Of a stretch of DNA of 64,000 nt, positions 18,845 to 27,586 are shown piece by piece. A program made the translations under genes and the position numbers. The stretch is from Janthinobacterium sp. TND4EL3 (GTDB lineage Bacteria > Pseudomonadota > Gammaproteobacteria > Burkholderiales > Burkholderiaceae_D): NCBI RefSeq assembly GCF_900156175.1, contig NZ_FTMV01000008.1:124001-188000 (forward strand). Direction: 5' to 3'. Under the pieces are notes generated by a model. That model made no database searches. It saw only the letters and a list, made by a program, of their open reading frames with translations, and had not been told where the DNA came from. The number at the start of each line of letters is the position of its first letter. The stretch's first letter is position 1.

Positions 18845-19475
18845 TACCATCGCCCATAACACCGGCGCCGCTGGCGCCGCACCAAGCAAGCGCAGCTACT
18901 TTGTGCGCGAGCACCACCCGGAAAACGGCAGCCTGCTCGGTTTCTGGCTCTACCTGATGAGCGATTGCCTGATCTTCGCCTGTCTGTTCGCCACGTACGC
19001 CGTGGTCGGCCGCAGCTATGCGGACGGCCCGACGGGCGCCGCGCTGTTCGACCTGCCGCTGGTGGCCGTCAACACGGCCATGCTGCTGCTGTCGTCGATC
19101 ACCTACGGCTTCGCCATGCTGGCCATGCAGCGCAAGCAATTGCGCAGCACCCTGGTCTGGCTGGGCATCACGGGCCTGTTCGGCCTGGCCTTCCTGGCAC
19201 TGGAAATGTATGAATTCATTCATCTGATCCACGAAGGCGCCGGTCCGCAGCGCAGCGCGTTCCTGTCGTCGTTCTTCGCCCTGGTCGGTACCCACGGCCT
19301 GCACGTGACGTTCGGCGTGATCTGGCTCGTGACCCTGATGTTCCAGTTGAACAAACACGGCCTGACCCCGGAAAACGGCCGCCGCATGATGTGCCTGTCG
19401 CTGTTCTGGCACTTCCTGGACGTCATCTGGATCGGCGTCTTCACCTTTGTCTACCTGATGGGAGTGCTGCCATGA
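18837..19475 (+). CDS. cyoC: Cytochrome bo-type ubiquinol oxidase subunit III
   Basis: A 212-residue protein with five membrane helices. The family signature is clear: [20 protein letters not shown] in the first helix, [20 protein letters not shown] in the periplasmic loop, [13 protein letters not shown] and [20 protein letters not shown] at the end. It stabilises subunit I. Its start overlaps the cyoB end by 8 nt and its stop overlaps the cyoD start (ATGA), so translation is coupled. Confidence 0.96.
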   Translation: MSDTIAHNTGAAGAAPSKRSYFVREHHPENGSLLGFWLYLMSDCLIFACLFATYAVVGRSYADGPTGAALFDLPLVAVNTAMLLLSSITYGFAMLAMQRKQLRSTLVWLGITGLFGLAFLALEMYEFIHLIHEGAGPQRSAFLSSFFALVGTHGLHVTFGVIWLVTLMFQLNKHGLTPENGRRMMCLSLFWHFLDVIWIGVFTFVYLMGVLP

Positions 19476-19858
19476 GCGACCACCACACACACGGCGATAG
19501 CCACCACCATGACCATCACGATCATGGCAGCCTGAAAAGCTACACCATCGGCTTCATCCTGTCGGTGATCCTGACGGCCATTCCGTTCTGGCTGGTGATG
19601 ACGAAAGCCATCACCAACTCGGGCACCATGGGCCTGGTCCTGCTGGCGTTCGCGGCCGTTCAAGTAGTGGTGCACATGGTGTACTTCCTGCACATGAACA
19701 CCAAGTCCGAAGGCGGCTGGAACATGATGGCGCTGATCTTCACGATCATGATCGTGGGTATCGCCATGGCCGGTTCCCTGTGGGTCATGTACCACATGAA
19801 CCACAACATGATGCCGGATCTGATGCCTGAGTACATGCATACGAAAACGGCTCCATGA
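19472..19858 (+). CDS. cyoD: Cytochrome bo-type ubiquinol oxidase subunit IV
   Basis: A 128-residue protein with a His-rich cytoplasmic N-terminus (HHTHGDSHHHDHHDHG), then three TM helices including SYTIGFILSVILTAIPFWLV and VHMVYFLHMNTKSEGGWN, the CyoD signature. It assists assembly of the oxidase. A second His/Met-rich patch lies near the C-terminus (MYHMNHNMMPDLMPEYMH). The His-rich tail could bind metal, but that is only suggested by composition. Start and stop both overlap neighbouring genes by 4 nt. Confidence 0.95.
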   Translation: MSDHHTHGDSHHHDHHDHGSLKSYTIGFILSVILTAIPFWLVMTKAITNSGTMGLVLLAFAAVQVVVHMVYFLHMNTKSEGGWNMMALIFTIMIVGIAMAGSLWVMYHMNHNMMPDLMPEYMHTKTAP

Positions 19859-20697
19859 TGAGTCAAACGCGCCCAGACAGCACCGGGCGCGCCCCTGGCG
19901 CCGCATCGCAAGATGCCGCGCCAGGCCCACGCGGCACGGCTGTGCATTATGCAAAAATTGCACTGGCCTTGCTGGCGGGGATCTTGTTTGCCGGTTTCTG
20001 TGCCCTGGGCACCTGGCAAGTCAAGCGCCTCTTCTGGAAGCTTGACCTGATCGAGCGCGTCGAACAACGCGTACATGCGCCCGCAACGGACGCACCTGGA
20101 CCCGCAGCCTGGGCCAGCATCACGCAGAAAACGGATGAATATCGCCATGTGCGGCTCTCCGGTACCTATCTCCCCCTATTCAATACCCTGGTGCAGGCAA
20201 CGACGGCACTGGGCAGCGGCTATTGGCTGGTGACGCCCTTGCGCCTGGCCGATGGCAGCACCGTGCTCGTCAACCGCGGCTTCGTGGCCAAGCGCGCCGG
20301 CATCGCCGCCGGCACGCCGCCCGGCATCGTCGAGGTCGACGGCTTGCTGCGCGTCAGCGAGACGGGCGGCGGCTTCCTGCGCGAAAACAGTCCTGCCACG
20401 CAGCACTGGTATTCGCGCGACGTGGCCGCCATCGCCGCCTCGCACATGCTCACCAACGTGGCGCCATATTTTGTCGACGCGAAAGCAAGGTCGGAAACGG
20501 CCGTTGACGCCCCCGTGGGCGGCCTGACCGTGATCTCGTTCCACAACAACCACCTCGTGTATGCGCTGACGTGGTTTGCCCTGGCCCTGATGGTCGCCGG
20601 TATCACGTGGTGGATCGTGCGCGAGGACAAGCGCCGCCGCGCCCGCGGCAAGAAGCTTGATCCATCGCAAGAAAGCGACCATGCCGGGCAGGATTGA
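19855..20697 (+). CDS. SURF1-family oxidase assembly protein
   Basis: A 280-residue membrane protein: disordered N-terminus, TM1 (about 32-52) leading into LGTWQVKR (SURF1 motif), a periplasmic beta domain with RLSGTY, GYWLVTPLRLADGSTVLVNRG and an R-x-SE-TGG-like loop, then LTWFALALMVAGITWW as TM2 before a basic tail. SURF1 proteins help insert heme into subunit I of heme-copper oxidases. Here the partner is presumably the cyo oxidase, because the gene starts in the cyoD stop (ATGA). No cyoE (heme o synthase) is in the operon. Confidence 0.92.
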   Translation: MMSQTRPDSTGRAPGAASQDAAPGPRGTAVHYAKIALALLAGILFAGFCALGTWQVKRLFWKLDLIERVEQRVHAPATDAPGPAAWASITQKTDEYRHVRLSGTYLPLFNTLVQATTALGSGYWLVTPLRLADGSTVLVNRGFVAKRAGIAAGTPPGIVEVDGLLRVSETGGGFLRENSPATQHWYSRDVAAIAASHMLTNVAPYFVDAKARSETAVDAPVGGLTVISFHNNHLVYALTWFALALMVAGITWWIVREDKRRRARGKKLDPSQESDHAGQD

Positions 20698-22030
20698 GAT
20701 CCTGCCCAACCGCGAGGTACTAGAACGCGGCGCGGTGGCGGCCGAGATGGAACATCCGGCCGGCCACCAGAACATGAAGCTGCTGATCCAGTTGCGCTGG
20801 CTGGCCGTGATCGGCCAGATCAGCACGATTTTCGGCGTGGGCGTGGGACTGGGCATCGCCTTGCCCGTGCCCTACATGCTCGAAGTGCTGTCCTGCCTCA
20901 TCGCCTTCAACCTGGCCAGCCTGCTGCGCTGGCACGAACGCCAGCCCGTCTCGAACACGGCGCTGTTCCTCGCCCTGCTGGTCGACGTCACCGTGCTGAC
21001 GGCCCAGCTCTACCTGAGCGGCGGCATCAGCAACCCGTTTGCCTTCCTGTATCTGTTGCAAGTCATCCTCAGCGCCGTGCTGCTGGAAGTGTGGTCGACG
21101 TGGATCATGGTGGCCATCACGAGCCTGTGCCTGGCCGGCCTGGCCTTGCTGCCCGGCCCCTTGTTCCTGCCGATCGACCCGGAGCGGGGCTTTTCCAGCC
21201 TGTACGTGCAGGGCTTGCTGATCTGCTTTGCGCTGAACGCGGCCTTGCTGGTGCTGTTTATTACGCGCATCAACCGCAACCAGCGGGCCGGCGACGCCAA
21301 GGTGGCCGACTTGCGCCAGCGCGCGGCGGAAGAAGAGCACATCATCCGCATGGGCTTGCTGGCCTCGGGCGCCGCCCACGAGCTGGGCACGCCGCTGGCG
21401 ACCTTGTCCGTCATCCTCGGCGACTGGCGCCGCATGCCGGAACTGAGCAAGAACAGCGAATTGCTGGAAGAGATCACGGAAATGCAGGCACAGTTGCAGC
21501 GCTGCAAGAGCATCGTCAGCGGCATCTTGTTGTCGGCGGGCGAGGCGCGCGGCGAATCGTCCGTGAAAACGACGATCAACACCTTCCTCAACGACCTGGT
21601 GGACGAGTGGCGCAGCAGCCGCCCCATCCTGGGTTTCGAGTACGATAACCGCATCGAGCACGATATTCCCGTCGTCTTCGATTCGACCCTGAAGCAAACC
21701 ATCTGCAACGTGCTCGACAATGCGCTGGAAGCGTCGCCCGAATGGCTGCGCTTCGAGGCCACGCGCGAGGCGGACGCCCTGCACCTGGTGATCACCGATG
21801 CGGGCCCCGGCTTCGAGCCGTCGATGCTCACGCACCTGGGCAAGCCGTATCAAAGCAGCAAGGGCAAGCCCGGCGGCGGCCTCGGCCTGTTCCTGGTGGT
21901 GAATGTCGCGCGTACTTTAGGTGGTACGGTGACGGCGCGCAACCGGGTGCAGGGCGGGGCGGTGGTGCACCTGGCCTTGCCGCTGGCGGCCATCAAACTG
22001 GAAAGAGAAAGCGACCACCATGCAGGATGA
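20681..22030 (+). CDS. regB: RegB/PrrB-type redox sensor histidine kinase
   Basis: A 449-residue kinase with about six N-terminal TM helices (35-198). Family marks: the quinone-site heptad GGISNPF (114-120), the H-box ASGAAHELGTPLATL with H233 and a conserved Cys (C275 in QLQRCKSIV) at the place of the RegB redox cysteine. The HATPase ends in GGGLGLFLVVNVARTLGG. RegB senses the ubiquinone pool and redox state and phosphorylates RegA. The ATG at 20681 has GAAAGCGACC before it and overlaps the SURF1 end by 17 nt; a TTG at 20657 is possible but less likely. Confidence 0.92.
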   Translation: MPGRIEILPNREVLERGAVAAEMEHPAGHQNMKLLIQLRWLAVIGQISTIFGVGVGLGIALPVPYMLEVLSCLIAFNLASLLRWHERQPVSNTALFLALLVDVTVLTAQLYLSGGISNPFAFLYLLQVILSAVLLEVWSTWIMVAITSLCLAGLALLPGPLFLPIDPERGFSSLYVQGLLICFALNAALLVLFITRINRNQRAGDAKVADLRQRAAEEEHIIRMGLLASGAAHELGTPLATLSVILGDWRRMPELSKNSELLEEITEMQAQLQRCKSIVSGILLSAGEARGESSVKTTINTFLNDLVDEWRSSRPILGFEYDNRIEHDIPVVFDSTLKQTICNVLDNALEASPEWLRFEATREADALHLVITDAGPGFEPSMLTHLGKPYQSSKGKPGGGLGLFLVVNVARTLGGTVTARNRVQGGAVVHLALPLAAIKLERESDHHAG

Positions 22031-22556
22031 GCGTCTGTTACTGATCGTGGAAGACGATGCCGCGTTTGCCCGCACCCTGGGCCGCTCGTTCGAACGGCGC
22101 GGCTACCAGGTCATCCTGGCCACCAATTTCGACGAAGCGAGCGCCCTGCTGGAGCAGCATTGCCCCGACTACGCCGTCGTCGACCTGAAGCTCAATGGCA
22201 ATACCTCGGGCCTGGCCTGCGTGCAGATGCTGCACCAGCACGACCCGGAGATGCTGATCGTCGTGCTGACGGGCTACGCCAGCATCGGCACGGCCGTCGA
22301 AGCCATCAAGCTGGGCGCCTGCCAGTACCTGGCGAAGCCGTCGAACACGGACGACATCGAAGCGGCCTTCGGCCACGTGGCCGGCAACGCCGACATCGAA
22401 CTGACGAACCGCGCCACCAACATCAAGACCCTGGAATGGGAACGCATCCACGAAATGCTGGCCGAGACGGATTTTAATATCTCGGAAACGGCCCGCCGCC
22501 TTGGCATGCACCGGCGCACCCTGGCGCGCAAGCTGGAAAAGCAGCGGGTGAAATAG
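22020..22556 (+). CDS. regA: RegA/PrrA-type response regulator
   Basis: A 178-residue regulator: receiver (1-120, phospho-Asp D55 in AVVDLKLNG, conserved K near YLAKPS) and a C-terminal Fis-type helix-turn-helix, NISETARRLGMHRRTLARKL, nearly identical to the RegA/ActR DNA-binding helix. The regulon of this family includes terminal oxidases, carbon fixation and nitrogen genes. The start overlaps the regB end by 11 nt and is again preceded by GAAAGCGACC. It is the last gene of the cyo operon; its stop abuts the stop of the next, convergent gene. Confidence 0.94.
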   Translation: MQDERLLLIVEDDAAFARTLGRSFERRGYQVILATNFDEASALLEQHCPDYAVVDLKLNGNTSGLACVQMLHQHDPEMLIVVLTGYASIGTAVEAIKLGACQYLAKPSNTDDIEAAFGHVAGNADIELTNRATNIKTLEWERIHEMLAETDFNISETARRLGMHRRTLARKLEKQRVK

Positions 22557-23309
22557 TCACTGCCCAGTTTGGTCGTTGTCGAATGCCAGTTCGATCATAC
22601 TGTCGTCGCTCCAGTCCTGTTCCCGCAATGGCGGCGTGAACGACGTGCCGCTGAAGGGCACGGGCGCGCTTTTGCCGTTGTAGCTGATCGTCGCGCCCGT
22701 GATGCGCCGCGTTTCCGTAAAGCTGTAGGTACCCTTTTGCGACACGAAATTGCAAGGCCCGCCCAGTGCGCCCATCGCCGTGCGCATGGCGAAAGACAGG
22801 GTTTCCTTGTCGATGGCCCAGTGGACTTCGCATGCCAGCCGCAGGTCGCCCAGGCGGCGCAGCGTGTCGCTGGCCGCCCCGCTCCTGACGTAGGGGATCC
22901 ACCTGACGGAGCCCGCCTTGCGGTTCACGGTCAGCTCGGCCTTGTCATACAGCGGACCCTGCCCGACGGGCAAGCTGAAGACATTGCGCTCTCCCAGCGG
23001 TATCGCCATGCCCGCCTCGTCGCTTTCCAGCCGCAGCGCGATGGCGTGCATGTCGACGTCGGCACGGCGCGGTTCGAGAATGAAGCGCAATTCGGCGCCG
23101 GGCGCCAGCGCATGTTTTTCCTCGAAGCGCTTGACGCCCTTGAGCATGGCACTGTAGGGCTTCCAGTCCGGGTCGCGGATGCCTTTCACGTTGACGGACG
23201 CGGCCGCATCCTGACCGGCCTGTTCCGCGGCTGGTTCCGTATCAGCGCAAGCGTGCGCCGCGGCGCCGCACAAACACAGCAGAAGAGCCGTCTTCTTTAT
23301 GACAGGCAT
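22557..23309 (-). CDS. Exported protein of unknown function
   Basis: A 250-residue protein with a signal peptide (MPVIKKTALLLCLCGAAAHA, cleavage near ACA-DT). The mature part alternates beta-like segments (LRFILEPRRADVDMHAIAL, SVRWIPYVRSG, GTYSFTETRRITGATI) with a conserved-looking pair of Cys (LACEVHW, GGPCNFV). No catalytic motif is recognised. The general style resembles the lipoprotein gene at 35458 (pairs of late Cys, repeated strands), but I cannot claim homology. Convergent with regA, with no bases between the two stops. Confidence 0.7.
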   Translation of the reverse strand: MPVIKKTALLLCLCGAAAHACADTEPAAEQAGQDAAASVNVKGIRDPDWKPYSAMLKGVKRFEEKHALAPGAELRFILEPRRADVDMHAIALRLESDEAGMAIPLGERNVFSLPVGQGPLYDKAELTVNRKAGSVRWIPYVRSGAASDTLRRLGDLRLACEVHWAIDKETLSFAMRTAMGALGGPCNFVSQKGTYSFTETRRITGATISYNGKSAPVPFSGTSFTPPLREQDWSDDSMIELAFDNDQTGQ

Positions 23310-23503
23310 ACCCGATCTTTCTATTCATCAATGGAAACGCAAGTGTAGAAAAAAACACGGGGACGAACAGGTTTTTAAGACAGGGCGTCAATTGGGATGA
23401 ATGAAGTGCTGGAAACCGCTGTTTTCCGGGAGCCGATGGCGGGATATCGCATAGCCGCCGGACTAACCCGATGCATAACAAATTCCGGCCGACAATCATG
23501 CCC

Positions 23504-23989
23504 TCATGCTGGCGCCCGCCATTCCATCTTCTGCACCTGGATATGCGGATGGCTTTCCAGCGCTTCCCATTCGGGCAGGAAGACAAAGCCCTGTTTCCGG
23601 TAAAACGCGGCCGCGCGCGCATTCTCGGGCGCCACGCCGAGCACCAGCCGGGAATGGCCGTTGCCGACGGCGCATTGTTTCACGGCATCGACGAGGCCTT
23701 GCGCCACGGCCAGGCCCCGATAGTCGGACTGTACCCACATGGCGATCAGATGGCATTCGCCATTGCCGGCCACCACTTGCGCGGCCAGGCCGATGGCTTG
23801 TTCTGCGTCAAAGGCGAGAAAAAAGGTGCGCTGCGGCGTGCTGACGGCGCGCTCTTGCCAGTCCGCATCGGCAAAAGCGGCGGCGCTGGCGTGGCTGGCG
23901 CCAAAGGCCGTGGGGGCGTCGAGCAGGGCGGCCAGGCGCGTGGCTTTCAGGGCGGGCCAGTCGCTGGCGGTGGTGGCGCGTATCGGCAT
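23504..23989 (-). CDS. GNAT-family N-acetyltransferase
   Basis: A 161-residue protein with the GNAT fold: MPIRATTASDWPALKATRLAA at the N-terminus, FFLAFDAEQAIGLAAQVV (strands 2-3), HLIAMWVQSDYRGLAVAQGL (motif A, acetyl-CoA loop in a degenerate R-x-x-G-x-A form) and LGVAPENARAAAFYRKQGFV (motif B, N..A..FY...GF). Substrate unknown. The ATG at 23989 fits the fold; it lies 2 nt after the upstream gene's stop, so the two are probably co-translated. Confidence 0.88.
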   Translation of the reverse strand: MPIRATTASDWPALKATRLAALLDAPTAFGASHASAAAFADADWQERAVSTPQRTFFLAFDAEQAIGLAAQVVAGNGECHLIAMWVQSDYRGLAVAQGLVDAVKQCAVGNGHSRLVLGVAPENARAAAFYRKQGFVFLPEWEALESHPHIQVQKMEWRAPA

Positions 23990-23991
23990 GC

Positions 23992-24633
23992 TCAGTTGAA
24001 GACGATCGCCGTCTTGTGTTCGATGCTGAGCCGGCATGCTTCAAACGCGGCCAGCCAGGCGATCAGTTCGCGCTCGAGGCCGTCTTCGCCGCCGATGCGC
24101 GCATTGATGCGTGCCGCTTCTTCATCGCTCAGCTCGTCGCAGAGCAGGAAAATGCCCAGCGCGGGCGCGACCGTGACCAGTTCGGCGCGCAGGCTGTACG
24201 AGGAACCGAGCATGCCGCCCAGCAGCGCATGTTCCTCATCGGCAAAAATGACGTCGTCGAAGACGAGAGGAAAATAAAAGCCCTCGCAATCGGAATGGCA
24301 GAGCAGGTGGCTGTCCAGGTCATCCTGCGCCGCTTCCAGCACCGAATCTTCACTTGGATCCTCGCCTTCGGCCAGCGGTGTGGCCCGCCATTGCCCATCC
24401 TGGACCGCATGCGCATAGGCGCGACGCAGATAATGCAGGTAGCTGTATGGAAAGGAATCAAGCGCTGCGCGTGACTGCAATTGCGGCAAGGCCAGCGGTT
24501 CGCCATGCAGCGGCAAGCCCGCTTTTTGCAACAGGGCATTCGCTTGCGCCAGGGAATCGGCCAGCCATTGCGCGCCTTCCGGGTCTTCTTCGTGCAGGTC
24601 GGCCAGAGCGCCGACTGTTATTGCCAATCCCAT
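23992..24633 (-). CDS. Hypothetical protein, acidic, operonic with GNAT gene
   Basis: A 213-residue acidic cytoplasmic protein, not recognised. It contains HLLCHSDCEGFYFPLVFDDV, in which the H..CH..C spacing and the following FPLVF strand look like a conserved core, and LGGMLGSSYSLRAELVTVAP. The C-terminus is helical (ARINARIGGEDGLERELIAW). No signal or TM. It is the first gene of a two-gene unit with the acetyltransferase; there is no evidence linking the functions. Confidence 0.65.
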   Translation of the reverse strand: MGLAITVGALADLHEEDPEGAQWLADSLAQANALLQKAGLPLHGEPLALPQLQSRAALDSFPYSYLHYLRRAYAHAVQDGQWRATPLAEGEDPSEDSVLEAAQDDLDSHLLCHSDCEGFYFPLVFDDVIFADEEHALLGGMLGSSYSLRAELVTVAPALGIFLLCDELSDEEAARINARIGGEDGLERELIAWLAAFEACRLSIEHKTAIVFN

Positions 24634-24690
24634 GCATGGACTCCTTTATTGTTCAGCTGCCAGTGTAAATCATTTGCCTCTGATCATCAT

Positions 24691-25056
24691 TTACGATTGG
24701 TCCCACACTTCGACGGTCAGCAGCTGTCCGGGCGCGCAGGCGGCGATGCGCTCCGCGTGCACGGTGATGCTGCCGGGCCAGCCTGTGAGCTGGTCTTGCG
24801 GAAACTCCCCATCCTGCGCTTCGGCGATGCCCGCCAGCAGCAGGGGCGCGATGACGCTCGCCGGGGCCGTGTAACGGTTGGGAAAGCCGTTGAAGGTCAG
24901 CTGGGTCGCCTTGCCTTGCTCACACAGTTGCGCGATCCAGCCGGCGCCGGACAGGCCCGCTTCCCACGTGGCGAGAAACGCCTCCTTGTTGACTTTCGTC
25001 ATATCGGCCATTTGCTCCGGCGTTTCCGTCGAGATTATCGTCCACCAGCCTGACAT
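24691..25056 (-). CDS. Hypothetical protein at the 3' end of the selenium operon
   Basis: A 121-residue soluble protein, not recognised. It starts MSGWWTIISTETPEQMADMT, is rich in Trp and Ala, and has a central NGFPNRYTAPASVIAPLLLAG segment. It lies 24 nt after the second permease gene on the same strand, so it may be the last cistron of the selU-selD-transporter operon, but nothing in the sequence ties it to selenium. Confidence 0.6.
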   Translation of the reverse strand: MSGWWTIISTETPEQMADMTKVNKEAFLATWEAGLSGAGWIAQLCEQGKATQLTFNGFPNRYTAPASVIAPLLLAGIAEAQDGEFPQDQLTGWPGSITVHAERIAACAPGQLLTVEVWDQS

Positions 25057-25080
25057 GGATATTCCTTGTGGAAGTGAAAA

Positions 25081-25878
25081 TTAACGGGTCATGGCCCGGC
25101 GCAGCAGGTAGCTGAGGCCATCGACGGCGGCCACCATCAGCAGCATGGCGACGATGACGGTGGCGGCGCTGGGCATCTGGAACAGCGACAAATGGTATTT
25201 CAGCATCTGCCCCAGGCCGCCCGCGCCGACGACGCCGAGGATGGCGGCGGCGCGGATATTGTTTTCCCAGCGGTATAGCGTATACGACATCATCTGCGGT
25301 CCGCATTGCGGCAAGGTCGCATACAGGAACGCCACGGCGGGGCGCGCGCCGTTGATGCGCAAGGTGGCCGCCGGCAGGGGCGGGCAATTTTCGAACGCGT
25401 CGGCAAACAAGCGGCCCAGCACGCCCACCGTGTGCAACGCCAGCGCCAGGGTGCCCGCGAACGGGCCCAGGCCGGCGGCGATCAGCAGGATCGACGCCCA
25501 CACCAGTTCCGGGATCGAGCGCAGCACATTCAACACGCCGCGCGTGGCGTTGCGCGCGACCATGCCGAAACGGCCGCTGGCGGGCAGGGCCAGCAGCGCG
25601 CCCAGCACGGCCGCGATGACCGTGCCGATGGCCGACATGGCCAGGGTCTCGAACGTGGCCACGCCGACTTTCATCAGGAAGGGGCTGGACAGCTCGGGCG
25701 GTGCGAAGCCGTGCAGGAAGTCGGCACTCGTGCGCACGGCGTCGGCGCTGAAGAATTCTCCCCATTTCAGGGGCAGGGTGGCGAAGCTGGCGATGACCAG
25801 CAGCAGCAAACCTGCCAGCAAGGCCCAGGTCGACCAGCGCACGGGCGCAGGGACGGGCAACATCGGTTCCGTCTTCAT
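25081..25878 (-). CDS. ABC transporter permease, PhnE type (probable selenium uptake)
   Basis: A 265-residue inner-membrane permease with about six TM helices. The BPD_transp_1/PhnE region includes FETLAMSAIGTVIAAVLGAL, VLNVLRSIPELVWA (typical of PhnE) and the coupling-helix segment WENNIRAAAILGVVGAGGLG that contacts the ATPase. Its ATG overlaps the stop of the other permease gene (ATGA), so they probably form a heterodimeric pore. By family it would be called a phosphonate permease; the selD/selU neighbours suggest a selenium oxyanion instead. Confidence 0.88.
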   Translation of the reverse strand: MKTEPMLPVPAPVRWSTWALLAGLLLLVIASFATLPLKWGEFFSADAVRTSADFLHGFAPPELSSPFLMKVGVATFETLAMSAIGTVIAAVLGALLALPASGRFGMVARNATRGVLNVLRSIPELVWASILLIAAGLGPFAGTLALALHTVGVLGRLFADAFENCPPLPAATLRINGARPAVAFLYATLPQCGPQMMSYTLYRWENNIRAAAILGVVGAGGLGQMLKYHLSLFQMPSAATVIVAMLLMVAAVDGLSYLLRRAMTR

Positions 25879-26711
25879 GCCAGCCTCCGGCGCAGCATGG
25901 CGGACACGGCGTCGGCGCCCGCCACCAGCAGCACGAACACCATCAGCATGGTGGCCAGTTCATTGCCTGCCATCATCTTCATCGATTCATCCATGCGCTG
26001 GCCCAGGCCGCCCGCACCGACAAAGCCCATGACGACGGAGCCGCGGATCGCGCATTCCCAGCGGTAGATCGTGTAGGACACCAGTTCGGCGGCCGATTCG
26101 GGCAGGGCGCCGTACAGCAAGGCCTTTAATCTGCCGCTGCCGTTGTGGAGCAGGGCGTTGCAGGCGGACGCATCCGACGATTCGAGGATTTCCGCATACA
26201 CCTTGCCCAGCATGCCGCAATACGTGAGGGCGATGGCGATTACGCCCGCCGTCGGCCCCAGTCCCACGATGCGTACCAATAGCAAGGCCCAGACCAGTTC
26301 CGGCACGCTGCGCAGCAGCACCAGCAGCGCACGGACGGCGTGGCGCACGGCGGCGGCCAGCGGCGACACCTGGCCGGAACCGATGCGCGAGATCGACAAA
26401 CGCTCCGTCACCAGCAGGGTCAGGGGGATGGCGCCCAGCATGGCCAGCGCCATGCCGGCCGTGGCCATGGCGATGGTTTCCCAGGCCGACGTGGCCACCA
26501 GTTGCAGGAATTCGGGCGAGTGGGCGGGCGGCACGAAGCTGGCGATGAATTGCCAGGTGGCCGCCAGGCTTTGCGCGTCCCACAGTATCCACGGCTTGAA
26601 TTCGGCCTGCACCAGCATCGGCCACAGCACGAACAGCGCCACGGCCGTGATGGCCAGGCGGCCGCGCCAGGCGGGGTCGCGCGGCAGGGCGTCGTCGGCG
26701 CGCTTCAGCAA
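25875..26711 (-). CDS. ABC transporter permease, PhnE type (probable selenium uptake)
   Basis: A 278-residue permease paralogous to the next one: AWETIAMATAGMALAMLGAI, LLVLLRSVPELVWALLLVRI and the EAA-like loop WECAIRGSVVMGFVGAGGLG. About six TM helices. The likely start is a TTG at 26711 inside the phnC-like gene (7-nt overlap); no in-frame ATG occurs before the first TM. It works with the permease at 25081, the ATPase at 26705 and the binding protein at 27587. Confidence 0.87.
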   Translation of the reverse strand: MLKRADDALPRDPAWRGRLAITAVALFVLWPMLVQAEFKPWILWDAQSLAATWQFIASFVPPAHSPEFLQLVATSAWETIAMATAGMALAMLGAIPLTLLVTERLSISRIGSGQVSPLAAAVRHAVRALLVLLRSVPELVWALLLVRIVGLGPTAGVIAIALTYCGMLGKVYAEILESSDASACNALLHNGSGRLKALLYGALPESAAELVSYTIYRWECAIRGSVVMGFVGAGGLGQRMDESMKMMAGNELATMLMVFVLLVAGADAVSAMLRRRLA

Positions 26712-27517
26712 AGGGGCCTCGCGGCGTCCAGGTGCGCCTCCACCGCTTCGAACTGGGGCGCAGGATCGGCCTTGTTGCGGTACAGCTCGGCGATCATGGC
26801 GTCGCTGACCTCGCTGGCAGGCAAGTCGAAGACGATCCGGCCGTCACGCAAGGCAACGATGCGCGTAAAGCAGGCGCGCGCGATCTCCACCTGGTGCAGG
26901 CTGCAGATCAGGGTGGCCTTGCGCGCCGTCGCTTCCGCCTGCAGCACATGGATCGTCTGCAAGGCGAGGGTGGGGTCGAGCGCGGACAGCGGTTCGTCGA
27001 CGAGAAATACATGCGCATCCGACACGAGCGCGCGCGCCATGCCGCAGCGCTGGCGTTCGCCGCCGGACAGGCGGTCAACCCGCGCATACAGTTTATCCTG
27101 CAGATTGAATTTGCCGAGCGCTTCCCACGCGGCGCGCGGGTCGACGGGCGCGACCAGCGAACGCATCGCCGTCCACAAGCTCCATTGCGGCAAGCGGCCC
27201 GCCAGCACGGCGTTGACGACGCGCTGGCGCGGCGGCAAGGGCGGCGTCTGCGGCGCGAGGAATAATCGAGCGCGCAAGACGTGGCGTTCGCCGCTGGCAA
27301 GTTGCCAGGGAGAACTACCGAGTATGCGCAAGCTGCCGGACTCGGGGCGCAGCGCGCAGGCCAGCGTGTGCAGCAGACTGGTCTTGCCGGCGCCGGAAGG
27401 GCCGATCAGGGCGATCTGCTCGCCCTGGGCCACGTCCAGGTCCAGTTCGCGCAGGGCCAGCGCATTGCCGGCGGCGCCCGCGTGGTGGACGCAGACCTGG
27501 TGAAGTTGGAATGTCAT
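26705..27517 (-). CDS. ABC transporter ATP-binding protein, PhnC type
   Basis: A 270-residue ATPase: Walker A GPSGAGKTS (about 39-47), Q-loop around FLAPQTPPLPP, signature LSGGERQR, Walker B VFLVDEPLSALDP and switch His in CSLHQVE. It follows the PhnC pattern (a RQRVVNAVLAGRL segment after the Q-loop). It drives import through the two PhnE-like permeases. The ATG at 27517 lies 69 nt after the binding-protein gene; that gap holds a hairpin. Confidence 0.92.
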   Translation of the reverse strand: MTFQLHQVCVHHAGAAGNALALRELDLDVAQGEQIALIGPSGAGKTSLLHTLACALRPESGSLRILGSSPWQLASGERHVLRARLFLAPQTPPLPPRQRVVNAVLAGRLPQWSLWTAMRSLVAPVDPRAAWEALGKFNLQDKLYARVDRLSGGERQRCGMARALVSDAHVFLVDEPLSALDPTLALQTIHVLQAEATARKATLICSLHQVEIARACFTRIVALRDGRIVFDLPASEVSDAMIAELYRNKADPAPQFEAVEAHLDAARPLC

Positions 27518-27543
27518 GCGATGTTTCGGTGTGGGAGGGAGTG

Positions 27544-27575
27544 TGCCGGATGCGTCCGCAGGACGTCACCCGGCA
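27544..27575 (-). other. Intercistronic hairpin between binding-protein and ATPase genes
   Basis: TGCCGGATGCGTCC pairs with GGACGTCACCCGGCA around a 3-nt loop, with one bulge. There is no T-run, so it is unlikely to be a full terminator. Such a stem behind a periplasmic binding-protein gene often protects the upstream mRNA from 3' decay, giving more binding protein than ATPase or permease. Confidence 0.5.
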
Positions 27576-27586
27576 AGTTTCAGCAA

